From NCBI GenBank assembly GCA_024734555.1, contig JANPWX010019236.1:286830-350829 (forward strand): DNA of 64,000 bases. Reading direction: 5' to 3'. Positions 10,562 to 22,358 of this stretch are shown here, in pieces. Numbering within the stretch: position 1 is the stretch's first letter; every line of letters begins with the position of its first letter. This DNA is from Trochalopteron elliotii. Lineage: Eukaryota; Chordata; Aves; Passeriformes; Leiothrichidae. Under the pieces are notes generated by a model, which saw only the letters and a list, made by a program, of their open reading frames with translations, was not told where the DNA came from and made no database searches. The translations under genes and the position numbers were made by a program.

Positions 10562-13500
10562 CACAGGGAGTTTCTTGTCTTTGTCAGCATTTAGTTCCTC
10601 ACTGGAAGTTTGAAAACCCGTGAATAAATGCTGCTAAATTCAGTGTACAAATGGTGTGGGGCAGGAGCTGAACCTTCAGGGTGGGTGAGAAGCCCTGCCC
10701 TGAGTCCTGAGCTTCACTTCACACCTGCAGGGGAAGGTGTCCTCACCTCTGGGCATGGCTGGGAGACCTGCTGGGCTGGTTATTGTGGGCTGGTGGAAGG
10801 AGTCTCCAGCTCCCTGTGTGCAGGGCCTGCCTTGGTGTGCACCTTGGGATGGATGCCAGAAAAGATGGAAGGAACAATCTAACTGAAATGTAAATGAGAC
10901 AGGGATGAGTGTAACCCCCTTTGCATTTCAGGTCTGCTTAAAGCAAACAAAACAACCCTGCAGGTTTTTGGTTGTTTGGGGTGGGGTATTTTTTGGGGGG
11001 GTTTTGGGTTTTTTTTGTTTGTTTGATTGGTTGGTTTTTGTTTGGTTTTTTGTTCGTTTGTTTGTTTGTTTTTTGTTTTTGTTTTGTTTGGGGGGGTTTT
11101 TGTTGTGGTTTTTTTTTTGGTTTTTAAAATGTTTTAGTTTTTGTTTTTAATAGGGTCAAAATTAAATTGTGTTTTTCTTCGACCTGAACTGAAATTTGAT
11201 TTTATGCTTTCAGACTGCTGATGGATGATGCACAGATACTATTTTTTAATCCCAAGACACAAAGGGACATCTTTTTGACTGGAATAAAAGTTCCAAGAAC
11301 TTAATACAAACACCTGATCTTCTGTGTTAACTTTCAAATGGCGGAGCAGGAGGACAAGAAGTTTTTCATAATTCTCTTTGTGTTTGTCCTAAGCTTAGCT
11401 GAAGGTGGTTGATGGTGCCTGCCTGGTGGAGCCCCCCTTGATAAGCACCAGAATTGAGTAAGGGTTGGTGCCAGGAGTGACTGAGGCTCTCCTGGCTGTG
11501 AAACAGGCACAGAGCAAAGATGAGCTGAGGCTTGAGAGAACAGCAGAGACAATGCTAATTGCAGCCTCTTAGGCCACTCACGAGTGAAACCCTTTCCCCC
11601 TTGACTGGATATTTGAGACTCTGAGCCTGAGGATGCTCTTTTGGGAAGGTTGGGCCAGGCTGCTTCCTGGGGATAGCAGTGGGGCAAGGACACTGGCATC
11701 TGGCAGGGCTGGGGCCCCAGGCTGCAGTGGGATGTGACAAGTTGCAGGAGATAGACACAATTGGTTTAAGGGGAAAATCTATGATCTTCACAAAGATAAT
11801 GCACTTAGCTGGTTAATGGGGAGCCTGCTGGTCTGCAGATGTCATTTGCTAATTGCCTTGCTTGCATCATTGCATTAAATTTCAGATCTGATCTCTAGTC
11901 CTCTGCTATGCCACAGAGTGAGGGGAAATCATGTGCTGCCTCCCACTGCTGGCATGCAGTGACCTTTGGAACCCAGGCTCTGGCTGGGACACAGCCCTGG
12001 GAGCCCAGGAGAGTCACAAATCCTCCAGCCCCTGGGCCAGCCCAGCCTGTCCCTTGGAGCAGCCCATGTGTGCCCACATGCCCTGCAGAGAATCCAGGTC
12101 ATGCCAGCCTGACCTTGCCTGGAAATGCATCTCATCCTCTCTGTGTTGGCATCTTTAAAATGGGGAAGTTAAATTAGCAGTGAAAGAGAGATTTTGGGGG
12201 CCTGCGGGTGTGTTTGCAGCACAATGGACAGCGAAGCAAAAGCTGCAAAAAATTAAATGTTCACATCCTTTGAAGTCAGGCTAGGGTACTGCGATTCTGT
12301 TTTGATTCATGCCTGCTGGCAAGAATGAAGCAGGTTGTCAGTAAAGAAAGCCTTTCTTCAAATCTATTTATTACAGCTGGAATATTCAGCCCAGTGTCTG
12401 GGTGGTGTATGGGGGCTGGCACCTGGTGCAGGGTTGGCAGTGCCTGGGAGCCAAGGGGCTGCACTGGGGCTGCCCTGTGCTCCTGGAGCACTGTGCAGGG
12501 ACAGGGGCCACAGCAGTGCCACTGCAGCAGCCCCAGTTATCCTGGCATTCCCTAAAACCACTCTGAGTAGATTTACTGGCAGAGGCAGATATTTTTACAG
12601 CCGGATGGGCAATATTTAATTTGCTTAAATTGGTTTGTTCCTTGTTTAGACCGGAGTTCCACACTTTATTGTCATACTTCCTAATGCAGTTTCCATTTTG
12701 AGCATTGCTGCCAGCATGACAAGCTTTTCATCCTTGAGAACTTTCTGGGGAAGCTTCCTCAAATCACACAGACCAGTCTTCTGCAACATCTTTTGCTTTT
12801 CAGGACCCTTATTGACTTTTGTCCAACAAGCTCTTCCTAGCAGAAGTTTATCTTTGTACCCCATAACAGAAGTCAGAGTGCACAGGCCAACACCTCCCTG
12901 TGCTCCAAAACCCCAAAAGAAGTTGTCTGTGGCCAGGTGGAGGCAGCAGGGGAGCACACAGAGCTGCTGCCTTGGTTTGTGGTGAATAATTCTCCCTCTG
13001 CTCAGGCTGTTTCCGTGGTGCTGAGCTCAGTTCCCTCTGGTGCACACAGAACTTCCCTTCTCACCTCTGGCCCACAGGCTCTGTGTCTTCCACAGAGATC
13101 TCAGTGTAAACATTCCCTGCCAGGGTGTGTGGATGCAGGGATGTGACAGCCCAGTGGTTAATTATAAATGAAAGAAAAACCCCTTCAAGCCGTGCCAGTC
13201 CCTTCAAGTGATCCAGATTTGTCTGATAGCCTGTGTGATCATGCCTCAGTTAACTTTGTCACAGTGCATTTTCTGTGGTTTGCAGTCTCACCAATGTTCA
13301 ACTCATGTTCCTTGGTTTTGACACTGAATTTTGTTGTAAACCTTTGAAGTGGTCAGAAAGGATAAGCTGAAAAAACCCCAACAACTATTTTGTTCAGTCT
13401 TTCTGCTAGATCTTTGAAATCTTGAGTATAGTATTGATGGAGATTTTCTTTGGAGTGTGAAAAGGCTTTCCACGGGTCATCCAGTCAGTAAAAGACACAT

Positions 13501-13838
13501 AATTGGAACAGGCAAGGATAGACTCTAATTAGATACCAGTGCTATGAAATTGTTTGAAAATCAACAGATGTGGAGGGAATGGATGCTATTTTTAGACTAG
13601 GACTCTAGATGAGAGAATAAAATTCTAAACCAGATTTTGATTGATTTGTGGACCCATGGGAGGATCCACAGGGCAGGGAGCATAGGAATGACTGCCTGGA
13701 GGCAGACCTGGTAGCAGGTGCCCTTATCCCTGTGGCTCTGAAATGCACTCAGGACGTTTACAGGACAAGCAGGGCTCTGTGAGGGCAGGGCTGAATGAAA
13801 CCTGCTGGGTTTTTCTTGCCTGAGACCATCCCAGGTGT
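10562..13838. other. Non-coding DNA
   Basis: Contains the T/G tract at 10964-11150 and a minus-strand open frame near 12646-12957 with an unusually Lys-rich C-terminal part, discussed among the findings. No other feature was recognised. Confidence 0.55.
10964..11150. repeat. T/G-rich low-complexity tract
   Basis: Irregular TTTG/TTTTG repeats with G runs. Four G runs at 10978-10981, 10983-10986, 10995-11001 and 11006-11008 could in principle form a G-quadruplex on the + strand. Confidence 0.92.
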
Positions 13839-13849
13839 GCTCCCACAGC

Positions 13850-14166
13850 TGTTGTACACTACAACAACACAGACTTTGACTTCAGAAGGCTGAAAATGAC
13901 TCCTTTATTTTTGGGATGTGTCTCTTTTTTATACTATTTTACACAGACCAATTCGATTGGTGAAACAAAGACAAACTTCTTCAATCACATTGGTCAGACC
14001 AGAGGGACATGAAGAAGTCCCTTCTAGGAAAAGGAATGAGTAACATAGGTGGAGTTTACAAAATATTTCTCCTGTTTATAGAAAATTCCTTGGGAAAAGA
14101 ATTTCAGAAAACCAAAACGAAAACGAAACAAAACCAAATTGAACCAGGCACAGAACCAGGGCTACA
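13850..14166 (-). mobile_element. Solo LTR, family 1, copy 2
   Basis: This 317-bp element aligns with 1454-1749. It begins TGTTGTACACT and ends GGGCTACA. On the minus strand GTATAAAA (13927-13934 complement) lies about 20 bases before AATAAA (13904-13909 complement). It carries a small AAACGAAACAAAACC-type expansion near 14115-14140 that the other copy lacks. An 11-bp direct repeat, GCTCCCACAGC, flanks it at 13839-13849 and 14168-14178, with one extra base on the right. Confidence 0.78.
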
Positions 14167-14323
14167 GGCTCCCACAGCAGGCTGCAGGCTGTGGTCTCTG
14201 GAGGTGACAGCAGACCTGTTGGTGCTCCAGCTCCAGAGATCACCCTGGCAGGGAATGTTTCCATGCCTGGGATCAACTCCAGAGGATGCTGCAGAGAATG
14301 TGACAGAAAACAGGGCAGTGTGG

Positions 14324-14755
14324 AGGGTTTGCACTGGGGAGGGCTGGGTGTTCCCATTTTCTTAGTTTTATTTGGTTCTCCATGGTGTGATGGTGGTGTA
14401 GAAAGCTGAGCCCTGAACCCCTGGGTGTCCATGGTGCAGTGTCTGTGGGTTCTGCCCCATGTTTGTGGAGGTTTTTACTGGGGAGAACTGGGTGTTCCCA
14501 TCCCTTGTGCTGTATTTGCTTCTTTATGGTGTAATGGTGGTGTAGAAAGCTGAGCCCTGAGCCCCTGGGTGTCCGTGATGCAGTGCCCAGGGGGTTGTGC
14601 CCCATTTTTGTAGAGGTTTTTGCTGGGGAGGGCTGGGTATTTTCATCCCCTTTGCTGTATTTGGTTCTCCATGGTGTAATGATGGTGTAGAATGGTGTGT
14701 AATGCTGAGCCCTGAACCCCTGGGTGTCTGTGGGTTCTGCCCCATCTGGGTGGAG
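14324..14755. repeat. Tandem repeat, three units of about 144 bp
   Basis: Units begin near 14324, 14468 and 14613, each with 'gctggggagggctgggt' followed by 'tggttctccatggtgtaatg', 'gtgtagaaagctgagccctg' and 'cccctgggtgtc'. The period is about 144-145 bp, with the third unit shortened by rearrangement. It follows the LTR at 13850-14166 closely. Because the period is near a multiple of three, a minus-strand frame stays open through it. Confidence 0.88.
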
Positions 14756-17006
14756 AGGGCAGAGCTCCTGGCCCTGTGGCATCCAGCACAGCATGGGACA
14801 GAGCTGGGCAGGAGCTGCTGCCCCTCTGGTGCCCATGGCAGTGCAGCATCCAGCCTTTTTACCTGCTCCAGATAGTCCTTGCCTGCCAGGGGGGTTGCTG
14901 GGCTGATGTGGGCTCTGCAGCTGTGTGATCAGGTCTGCAAACACTCCTCACCCTCAGTGGTTCTGGCTGTAGCTGCTCTTGGTCTTGACATGTGCAAGCT
15001 TCCTCTGCAGGCAGAGATTTGTCACTATCACTGCCTTTAAGAGCTTACTGGAAAAAATAGAAAGATTAATTTTTTTTATATATGTTTTAATTTGTTAATC
15101 TTTTATTATGCTGGAGCTAGAGATCTCTGAGGATATAATTGGGGAAAACAGTGATTGTAGGGCTTACTCATGCTAGTATCTTCTTCCCATAGGTACGATA
15201 TGTTATGGCAGTGTGTCTGAGACATTATTTTAATTGATCTGATGCAGACCTTCTCAGGATGAATGATTTATCTTTATTTTATTACTTCATTTCTACCTCA
15301 TTACTTCATTTGCTACCTGTCATAAAAGGGGAGACAAGGAGGCCACTGTCTCTATGGAAGATGCAGAGGACCAGTGCCTTTTGTAAATCATCCATTTTTA
15401 TGTCTGTGATCTGAGCTATGAAGGCAATTGCTGCTCATCTTCTGATGAAACAGAGCACAGTGTGATAGAGAAGCAGGAAAGGCCATCCTGAAAATAACAG
15501 GGACAAAAGTTGTGCAACATCAGTGACTGTAGTTTATGGGAGCTTAGGAGAGAAAAAATAAAAATGGTACCTTGTTCTTCCACTTTTTCACTTCATGTAA
15601 ACTCATGCCCTAGGCAATAACAAATAATAAAAATAACAGTGAAGCACGAAATGCTGTACAACAGGCCACATCTTTAGTTTTTTTCCTTTCCCTGTCTTGC
15701 TAAGAAGAGATTACAGGCAAAACACTGCTTTTTCTTTCCAGTGTCACTAAAAGCTGCAGTTCACTGCAGTTCATTGGCCCTGCTTTCTGCATATACAGCT
15801 TCAACAATTTGTGAGAGCAGCTCCTAAGGAGAATGAGGATTTTATTACTGGGCAGAGAAGGTCTTTGAAAGCAGAGCAGAAGGCAGAACGTGCTGCAGAT
15901 CTGCTGTCAGTGGTGTTTGTCTTCCTGCTCTACACAGACCAGATCAGGCTGCCTCCTTTCTCCTGCCGTTCAAAGTCACATCCAGCACCCTCAAGGACTG
16001 CAGTTTTTCTCCTGTTAGGTGTATGGACTCTGAAAGCAACAACCATTAGTTGGACCCTGCTCTGCCTGGTGCCAGCAGGGCTGGTGATGTTCCAGCTGGA
16101 AAGGCTCCTGGACCAGTGGGGTCAGTCTTTCCTTCCTCTATTCTTTCTTCCATTTCTTTTTTCTGCTGTGCTTTTCTTCCTTTTGATGAAGCTGTCAAAA
16201 TTGATAGTGTTCTAATTCTCTTCAAGTTTGCTGTACAAGTTCAGTTTGCAAATTGAAACATGAATTGGAGCATGAATTCATTCCCTGCTGTTCTTTGGTC
16301 CCATTTGTGTACAAGCATCTGCAGAAGTGCCATGACTTCCACTGCAGGAAGTTATTTTCTCTGAGTTCACAACTGTGTGCCAGCAGTGACTTTCTGTGCT
16401 GTTTTTCATCTCATTCACTGTGGTAGGACTGTGATCATCCCCTGGTCAGCCACAGACAGATCTTGGTTGTAGTAATACTTGGCATTCATTATATTTTGTG
16501 TGGCAGACTACATCCAGAGCAGACCCAGGGTGATGGCTGAGGACTGGCAGAGAGGGTTCACCCTTATATGGTGAAGAGGAGGAGGGAGAGGGTTCTTTTT
16601 GTGTGGTTCTGTGAGCTGCCAAGCAGCCCCGTTTTGGGGAGTTGAAGAGTGGCATAATTTCAACTCAGACAGGACAGGTGAAACCTCAGACAGAAGAGCT
16701 AAACTGGGACTTCACAGAGGGGAAGAAACTCTTGCTGGCAAATGCAAAGGGGTTAAATAATGTGTACAAACCTTAGGGCCTGGTTCCTCTGTCCAGAGCA
16801 TGGGGAGGAGCAGCTTGTGCCCAGCTGTGGGAGGTCAGGCTGGACAGACAGAGCAGACGTGGTTTGGACAGTCCTGCAGCCAGTTCCTCTCTGCTGGTTT
16901 GACAGACTGGTGGCTGCTCCCCAGCTGTGGCTGCACATCTGCCCTTGGCACGGGCTGTGCTGGGCTCCTCTCTCTCTGTGAGGTGTTCTCTGAAGCTGCA
17001 CCTCCC
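14756..17006. other. Non-coding, unrecognised
   Basis: Unique sequence. Short frames near 15811-16215 and 16800-17159 lack start and splice context and resemble no family. Confidence 0.55.
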
Positions 17007-17063
17007 ATCATAGCAGCATTGCAGAAGCTCTCATTATATTTTTACAGGCATTTTCTATCTCCC
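17007..17063. repeat. Short dispersed duplicate, copy 1 (see 18375)
   Basis: About 55 bp, including 'agaagctctcattatatttt' and 'tacaggcattttct', matches 18375-18430 in the same orientation with about four differences. Neither copy lies in a recognised element. Confidence 0.8.
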
Positions 17064-17204
17064 TCTGGACACTCTGCCTGGCTCACCTGGGTCCAGCCTT
17101 TGGAGCTGCTCAGCCCCAGAGCCCCCTCACCTTCTGGTGGTCCCTGTGCTCTGTGCTGAGCCTTTCTGCATGGGGTGTTTGGCCACAGCCTCTGCCTGCT
17201 GCCA

Positions 17205-17503
17205 TGTAGACTCCATATTTTCTGAGCTTGAGAAGAGCTAGCTCTTCTCAAGGGAAACTTTTCAACAGTTTTCTTTTTCCCAAAACAACCTTGTATAAAT
17301 AATATCCCTTTCCCATAGCAACAGGTGTTGTTTGCTATTTCTTTTACTCAGCCAATGGCAGAGGTGTCAGCCCTATGGACCAATAATGTGTCTTTTAGCA
17401 CAGCGTGTTATAAAAGGGCTGAATGAATTGTAAATAAAACATTCTGATTTCCACTGCCTTCTGACTGGAGTCAAGCATCTGTATTTTGTGTTCCATTGCA
17501 CCA
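17205..17503 (+). mobile_element. Solo LTR, family 3, copy 1
   Basis: This 299-bp element is the reverse complement of 48851-49135. It begins TGTAGACTCC and ends GCACCA. A strong TATAAAAG (17409-17416) and an AATAAA (17433-17438) lie only 17 bases apart, and CCAAT-type motifs (agccaatgg and accaataat) lie upstream. The flanks are CTGCCA (17199-17204) and GTGCCA (17504-17509), a 5-of-6 TSD. It contains a perfect 26-bp palindrome at 17227-17252 that the other copy lacks. Confidence 0.82.
17227..17252. repeat. Perfect 26-bp palindrome inside an LTR
   Basis: The left half, CTTGAGAAGAGCT, is followed by its exact reverse complement. The related LTR at 48851-49135 lacks it. Confidence 0.93.
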
Positions 17504-17641
17504 GTGCCAGCCCCTGTTTTCCTGCCTGGGAGGTGGCTCAGCATGTCCCACACCCTGCTTGCAGTCCCTGTGGAAACATGGGGGCTTTGCTGGGTGTCCC
17601 CCAGGGCCAGGTGAGGCAGGGCAGCTCCTGCTCCCAGGCAC

Positions 17642-18146
17642 TGATGGAATCCTGTGTGGGGTCAGGTGTGATAAACCCCACGAAGGGCTGTCACCTCTGA
17701 GGGGCCACCCCTCACAGAGAAATGGCTTAGTAATACTCAGACAGCTTCTCTGGACATGGTTTGTAAAAGACAAGGGTTTAATAATGACAAAAATATTAAA
17801 TATAATAAACCAAATAAATGTAATTGAACACAGTGCAGAGAACACTCTTGCACTGGTATGGCAGTCCTAAAAAAGCACTTGAGCACCTCTGTGCAGATTT
17901 TTTTTTTGGAATTGATGGTCCAGGTGGGTTGTTTAGCACCTTGCCCAATGAAATTGGCACCAGGTTTGAGGTTCACTTCCAAAGCCCAGCCAGTGCCCCT
18001 CTGCTTGCACTGAGCCAATTACAATGAGAAGGGTGTGGACAGTTCTAGTTTAACTTCCTTACATGTTCAAGATAAGCTGAAACAGAATCAAGGCAGTTTT
18101 TCCTTAACCAGAATCACCTGCTTGAGTGTGGGAGTGCATTACTACA
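17642..18146 (-). mobile_element. Solo LTR, family 4, copy 1 (6-bp TSD AGGCAC)
   Basis: This 505-bp element aligns loosely with 43751-44221, sharing landmarks such as gcccaatga, gagccaattacaa and gcattac(t/c)aca. It begins TGATGGAATCC and ends ACTACA. AGGCAC flanks it at 17636-17641 and 18147-18152. A minus-strand ATTAAA after an AT-rich TATA-like stretch suggests antisense orientation, though this orientation is less certain than for the other families. Confidence 0.75.
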
Positions 18147-18374
18147 AGGCACCTGGGACATTTTGGGGTTATCCCCTCCTTGTCAAAGGAGGGTGATTTG
18201 TAGGTACATGTGTGCAGTGATGCTTTAGCATTGTGCCTGATGGTGGTTTTTTGCCCAGGTTCTGTGGCCTCCTGTAGACCACATGACATTTCAGTGGCTC
18301 TTCAGGAACTTGAAATGTTGCGTATTTTCCTAAAAATATGATCCTCTGATTCTTGCTGTTCTCATGGGAGCAGG

Positions 18375-18430
18375 ATCATAGCAGCATCCCAGAAGCTCTC
18401 ATTATATTTTTACAGGCATTTTCTGTCTCC
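18375..18430. repeat. Short dispersed duplicate, copy 2 (see 17007)
   Basis: Second copy of the 55-bp segment. The two copies bracket the LTRs at 17205-17503 and 17642-18146 but are too long and too distant from the LTR ends to be their target duplications. Confidence 0.8.
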
Positions 18431-19460
18431 TGCTCGAGTTGTAATTGTGCCATTTCTTTTTCCTGAGAGCACTTTTAGCACTGTTTGCTGAAGGTGAACT
18501 TGCAAATCAGTGATGTCTTGGAAAAAACCTGCCATTTACTGTATAGCAAATGCCTTGTTCAAAAGCATCTTCAGGCTTAGCATGAGGATGACATTGCATG
18601 ACTAAAGGCCTTAGCTAGCTGACCTTTAGCATCCCTCCAAAAATAGATCCCTTTCAATGCTGGCTCTCTCTCAGTGGCAGTTGTGGTTGTGCAACGGGTC
18701 TTCGTTACCTCTGGCACTTTCTCAGTGAAGCATGTCCAAACCAGGCAGGTTTTCACTGAGGTCTGTGGTAATAGCCTGCATTTCTCACTGCAGAGGCTTC
18801 TGTCACCTTGCACTTTTGAATGTCCTTAAATGAAAGAAGTGTTGAAGACAAAGATCAGTGCTGTGCAGTTTAAAGATGCACACACTTTTCTTTAATGCCA
18901 GTTAAGCCAAGCTTGAGCTTTGTGGTTTGGTTCAGCCTAATATTAATAAGAGTGGTTCACAATTAATATTTTACAACATCAGTGCCTGTGGACTGTTATG
19001 ACAGGATTGGGAGCCTTCAGGTTGGCACAGATTATTTAATTAACTGACTGGAGTATGAGTTCACTTTGATGGAACTTTAACTGGGGCTTCTTTCTTGTTC
19101 TTTAAGTTTTACCTGATGGCTCTTAAACCAATAAATATGTGAGACTTGGGTTTGTGTGTAATGGTGCAATATATTTTGTTCTTTTTATGCCCACCTTTGG
19201 AGGGGTGAGGAAAAAAAATCCCAGCAGAACAGCAGGAGTGGTACACTTGGCAAAGAAAAGCACTCTTCTGCTTTTAACTGTTTTGTAAACAGTGTACCCA
19301 CAACGGTGAGAGAGTTTGGGAGTGGGAGCTGTGATTGATGTTTCAATATAAGTGGAAAAATCATTCCAAACAATGTAATCCCTTTTAATTCTTATTGAAA
19401 ATTACATTCTCCTCTTCTGCCTTCCTCTTGTCAGATTTCAAGACTGGAACAGGGTTAGGA

Positions 19461-19530
19461 TTTTTGAGTGTTGGTCTAGATGATCTTTAAAGGTCCCTTC
19501 CACCCCAAACCAGTCTGTGGTTCTATGACT
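19461..19530 (+). mobile_element. CR1 LINE 3' end fragment
   Basis: The stretch contains the avian CR1 3' signature: 'ggtctagatgatctttaaa' followed by 'ggtcccttcca' and 'ccaaacca', and it closes with 'ttctatgactg', matching the family's ATTCTATGA-type tail. It is severely 5' truncated, as is usual for CR1. Confidence 0.85.
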
Positions 19531-21230
19531 GTCCCGTATGACATTTTTAACTTAATGCATATCTTGTGACACTTTCAGATGTTGCAATAAATGCATTTGC
19601 ATTAAAGATTTATTGTGGGCCTCAGCACTGTAATTGCTGTGGCAGGCACATACTGTATTTATATTTTGTATTATTCCAATTAATGCATGGAATTAGTCTA
19701 GATAAGGCAATAAAAAAATGAAAGCAAATATATTTTTAGGAAAACATACTTCAGTCTCACAGCAGGATTGTCTATGTTTATCAGTTTTCTTGGGGAATTT
19801 TGGAAAGTGCTGTTCAAGTGCAATTTAGAGTCCATGGCTGCTGTTCACATTCTGTCTCAACAGCTGGAGTTACTGTAATTGCAATTTCCATATTGTGTCT
19901 GTTCAGAGTCAATTAATACTGTTTTGTTTCTTAGAGGAATAGGAATAATTTTCTGCATCCTAATGGTGCCTGCAGGAGTGGGCAGGGCTGGAAGAGGCTG
20001 AGGATCCCCTGGGTTTTGGGGCAGGAGCTGTGTTGGTTTCCCAGGCTGAGTGCAGTGGAGCAGAGCTGGGCAGGGCTGGGGCAGCCCAGCTGATCCCACC
20101 CCTGCTCTGCACACTGATTATCTGTGTGGTGATTATCTGCTTGGCAGTTATGGTTTTTATCTCAACTCTGAGCCCTGTGGCTTCATTCATACATTTTATT
20201 TATGTCTTACCATTGCTCTGCTCTTCCAGCTGTGGTAAAAATTTTCTCTTCCTTCACGGATCTGTCATTGCCATTTTGGGTTTTCTGGGTTTTGTTTGCA
20301 CTGGGGAGATCCATGAAAGTCACTGGCAGAGCCATTTATATCCTCAGTTCAGAAACAACAGTACAGGTACACCCTGTGCCTTCATCACAGCATAGTCAGG
20401 GAGGAGAATTTTGCCATTCCATCTTTCGCTCTTTAATTATGGTAGCACCTATTTAATACTTTTTTTTTTTACCCTTTGTTGTTGCATTTGGCCCAATTCA
20501 GTTGCTTTTTGTGCAGACTCATTGATTAGGTTAGATTACTGCCTGCCTAACTCCAGGATCAGTCTAATTATAACTAACAGAGGAAATTAAAAGAAAGTAA
20601 TAATAACTCTTCTGCTAATGATTCTCTCTGATCATTTCTGTATTCTCTGTGTAGTGCATGGATTTCTGAGCAGGACACCCTGAAACACCCTTCCAGTAGG
20701 AGCAATCAAACCATTCTTGAATGTGATACAGTGATGCATGAAAATGAGATATGAGGAAAAAACAAGCAAAATCAAAGTGATAAATCACAGTGGAAAAGAA
20801 CTCCTAGTGGAAAACCTCAGAGTGTCAGGACGGAAAAATAACCCATCTTCTAATACTTGTTTTCAAGTTATTCTTTCAGTCCCATTTCAGAAGTGTTTCA
20901 CCTTTGCTATTGATACTTTTGGAATATGGTTATTCTCTGTATAGAAATAAATTCCTGTTATGTCAGAGATAAGGCTGAAATAATTAAGGTGGAAGTATGT
21001 GTCACAGCCAGGGGGTGACCTTCCTGAGTAACCAGCATCCAGGGCCGTCTGCTTTTTGTAATCTGCAAATCAGTGAGGCAGAGAAAGAAGCAGATGTCAC
21101 TGGAATGACTGTAAGAACAAATTCATGCAATTATGCCATGCTGTGTTCACATTTTGCCTATTTCAGAATCAGGTCAATTTTGCATGAAAGTTTTTATTTT
21201 GCCAAACTTGTTGTGGGTCTTCTGCCTGGG

Positions 21231-21392
21231 TGTTTTTGTTTTTTTTTTTTTTGGTTGGTTGGTTTTTGGGGTGTTTTTTTTTGTTTGCTTGTTTTTTGGT
21301 TGGTTTTTTTTTTTTGTTTGTTTGTTGGTGCTGTTGTTTTGGGGTTGTTTTGTTTTGTGTGTGTGTGGTTTTTTTGGTGGGTTTTTTTCCTT
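21231..21392. repeat. T/G-rich low-complexity tract
   Basis: Poly-T interrupted by G, GG and GGGG, including TTGG and TTTG repeats and a short (GT)n. It resembles 10964-11150 in composition. Confidence 0.93.
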
Positions 21393-22099
21393 TTCTTTTT
21401 GGAAATACCACTTTAAGACCTGAAACCAAATCAGACATGCAAGGAGAGAAACATTTATATAAAGAACTTTTTTAATTAGCCAGAAGAAACTTTGCAGCAC
21501 ATTGGTTAGCCTGAGGTGCTCTCCATTCAGAATGCCTTTTGTTTTATGAAACTGGCTGCTGGTTTGACATCTTTAAGGTAAACAGATGCCCATGCTGAAG
21601 TATTTCCCTCAAGCTGACACGGAGCCAAGGGCTGCAGCACAGAGCAGAGCAGTGCTTCTCCCTGCCAGGCATCTCCTTCCCATCCCTCTGGGTGTCCAAC
21701 TGCCACGAGCTGCAGCTCTGGGGTTTGTTGTGTCCTCCAGGTAAGGGAGCAGGGAACAATCTGTGCCCTGCACAGAGCACTTGTGCTCGTCATCCTCTTG
21801 GCATCCCCTGGTCCCACACAGCAGCTGCACCCAGCTCGGGGGAGTCAGCAGCTCCAGGCTGCTTGGCTTTTCTGCTGGAGGTGCTTGATGATGAAAAACT
21901 GCTTGTTGGATGATTTCTTCCCAAACTGAGCAGTAAAAGAGAATTTCAAAACCTGTGTGAGCAGCAAGGGGCAGTTACTGCCATGTGTGTGTGTGCTTGT
22001 GGCTCATCTGAGCCAGGCTTTGTTAGGCAAGAGGCAGTGGAAGGATCCAGAAGGAGCTTTTCTGAAATACTGCTGGTTTCCTTGGCTGATCTCAGTTTA

Positions 22100-22230
22100 C
22101 TGACGCTCCTCTCGATGACTGGATGATGACTTGCTTCCGTCCAAGTCTCGAAATAGCCTCTACTACTGCTAGAAGAGGTTTAATAAAAAGAAACAATATA
22201 TGGCATTTGGTAGCTCGAGATGTGGATAGC
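22100..22230. promoter_or_regulatory. Candidate conserved non-coding element
   Basis: Five CpGs in about 120 bp of unique DNA (gacgc, three ctcga, tccgt), unlike the CpG-poor flanks. No open frame with splice sites is convincing here. Confidence 0.28.
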
Positions 22231-22339
22231 TGCTGGCTGGTAAAAGTGCTTTGTCAGGGAGAGTATCAGTGGAGCAGGATGGATCACCAGGAAAAGCCTG
22301 ACCATGGCTGGTGGGTGGTGAGGAGGTTCCTGGTGTGCC

Positions 22340-22358
22340 CCAGGAGGAGGAGGAGGAG
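22340..22358. repeat. (AGG)n microsatellite
   Basis: About six AGG/GGA units in a G-rich stretch. Confidence 0.85.

Noticed and set aside
10905..11150. Phe/Leu-rich open frame that looks like membrane segments
   Set aside because: It is the translation of the T/G low-complexity tract.
14273..14944. 223-codon minus-strand open frame
   Set aside because: It is produced by the 144-bp tandem repeat, whose period is near a multiple of three, and it has a biased Pro/His/Ser composition.
21133..21500. Phe/Val-rich plus frame and Lys/Gln/Asn-rich minus frame
   Set aside because: Both are translations of one T/G simple-repeat tract, not proteins.
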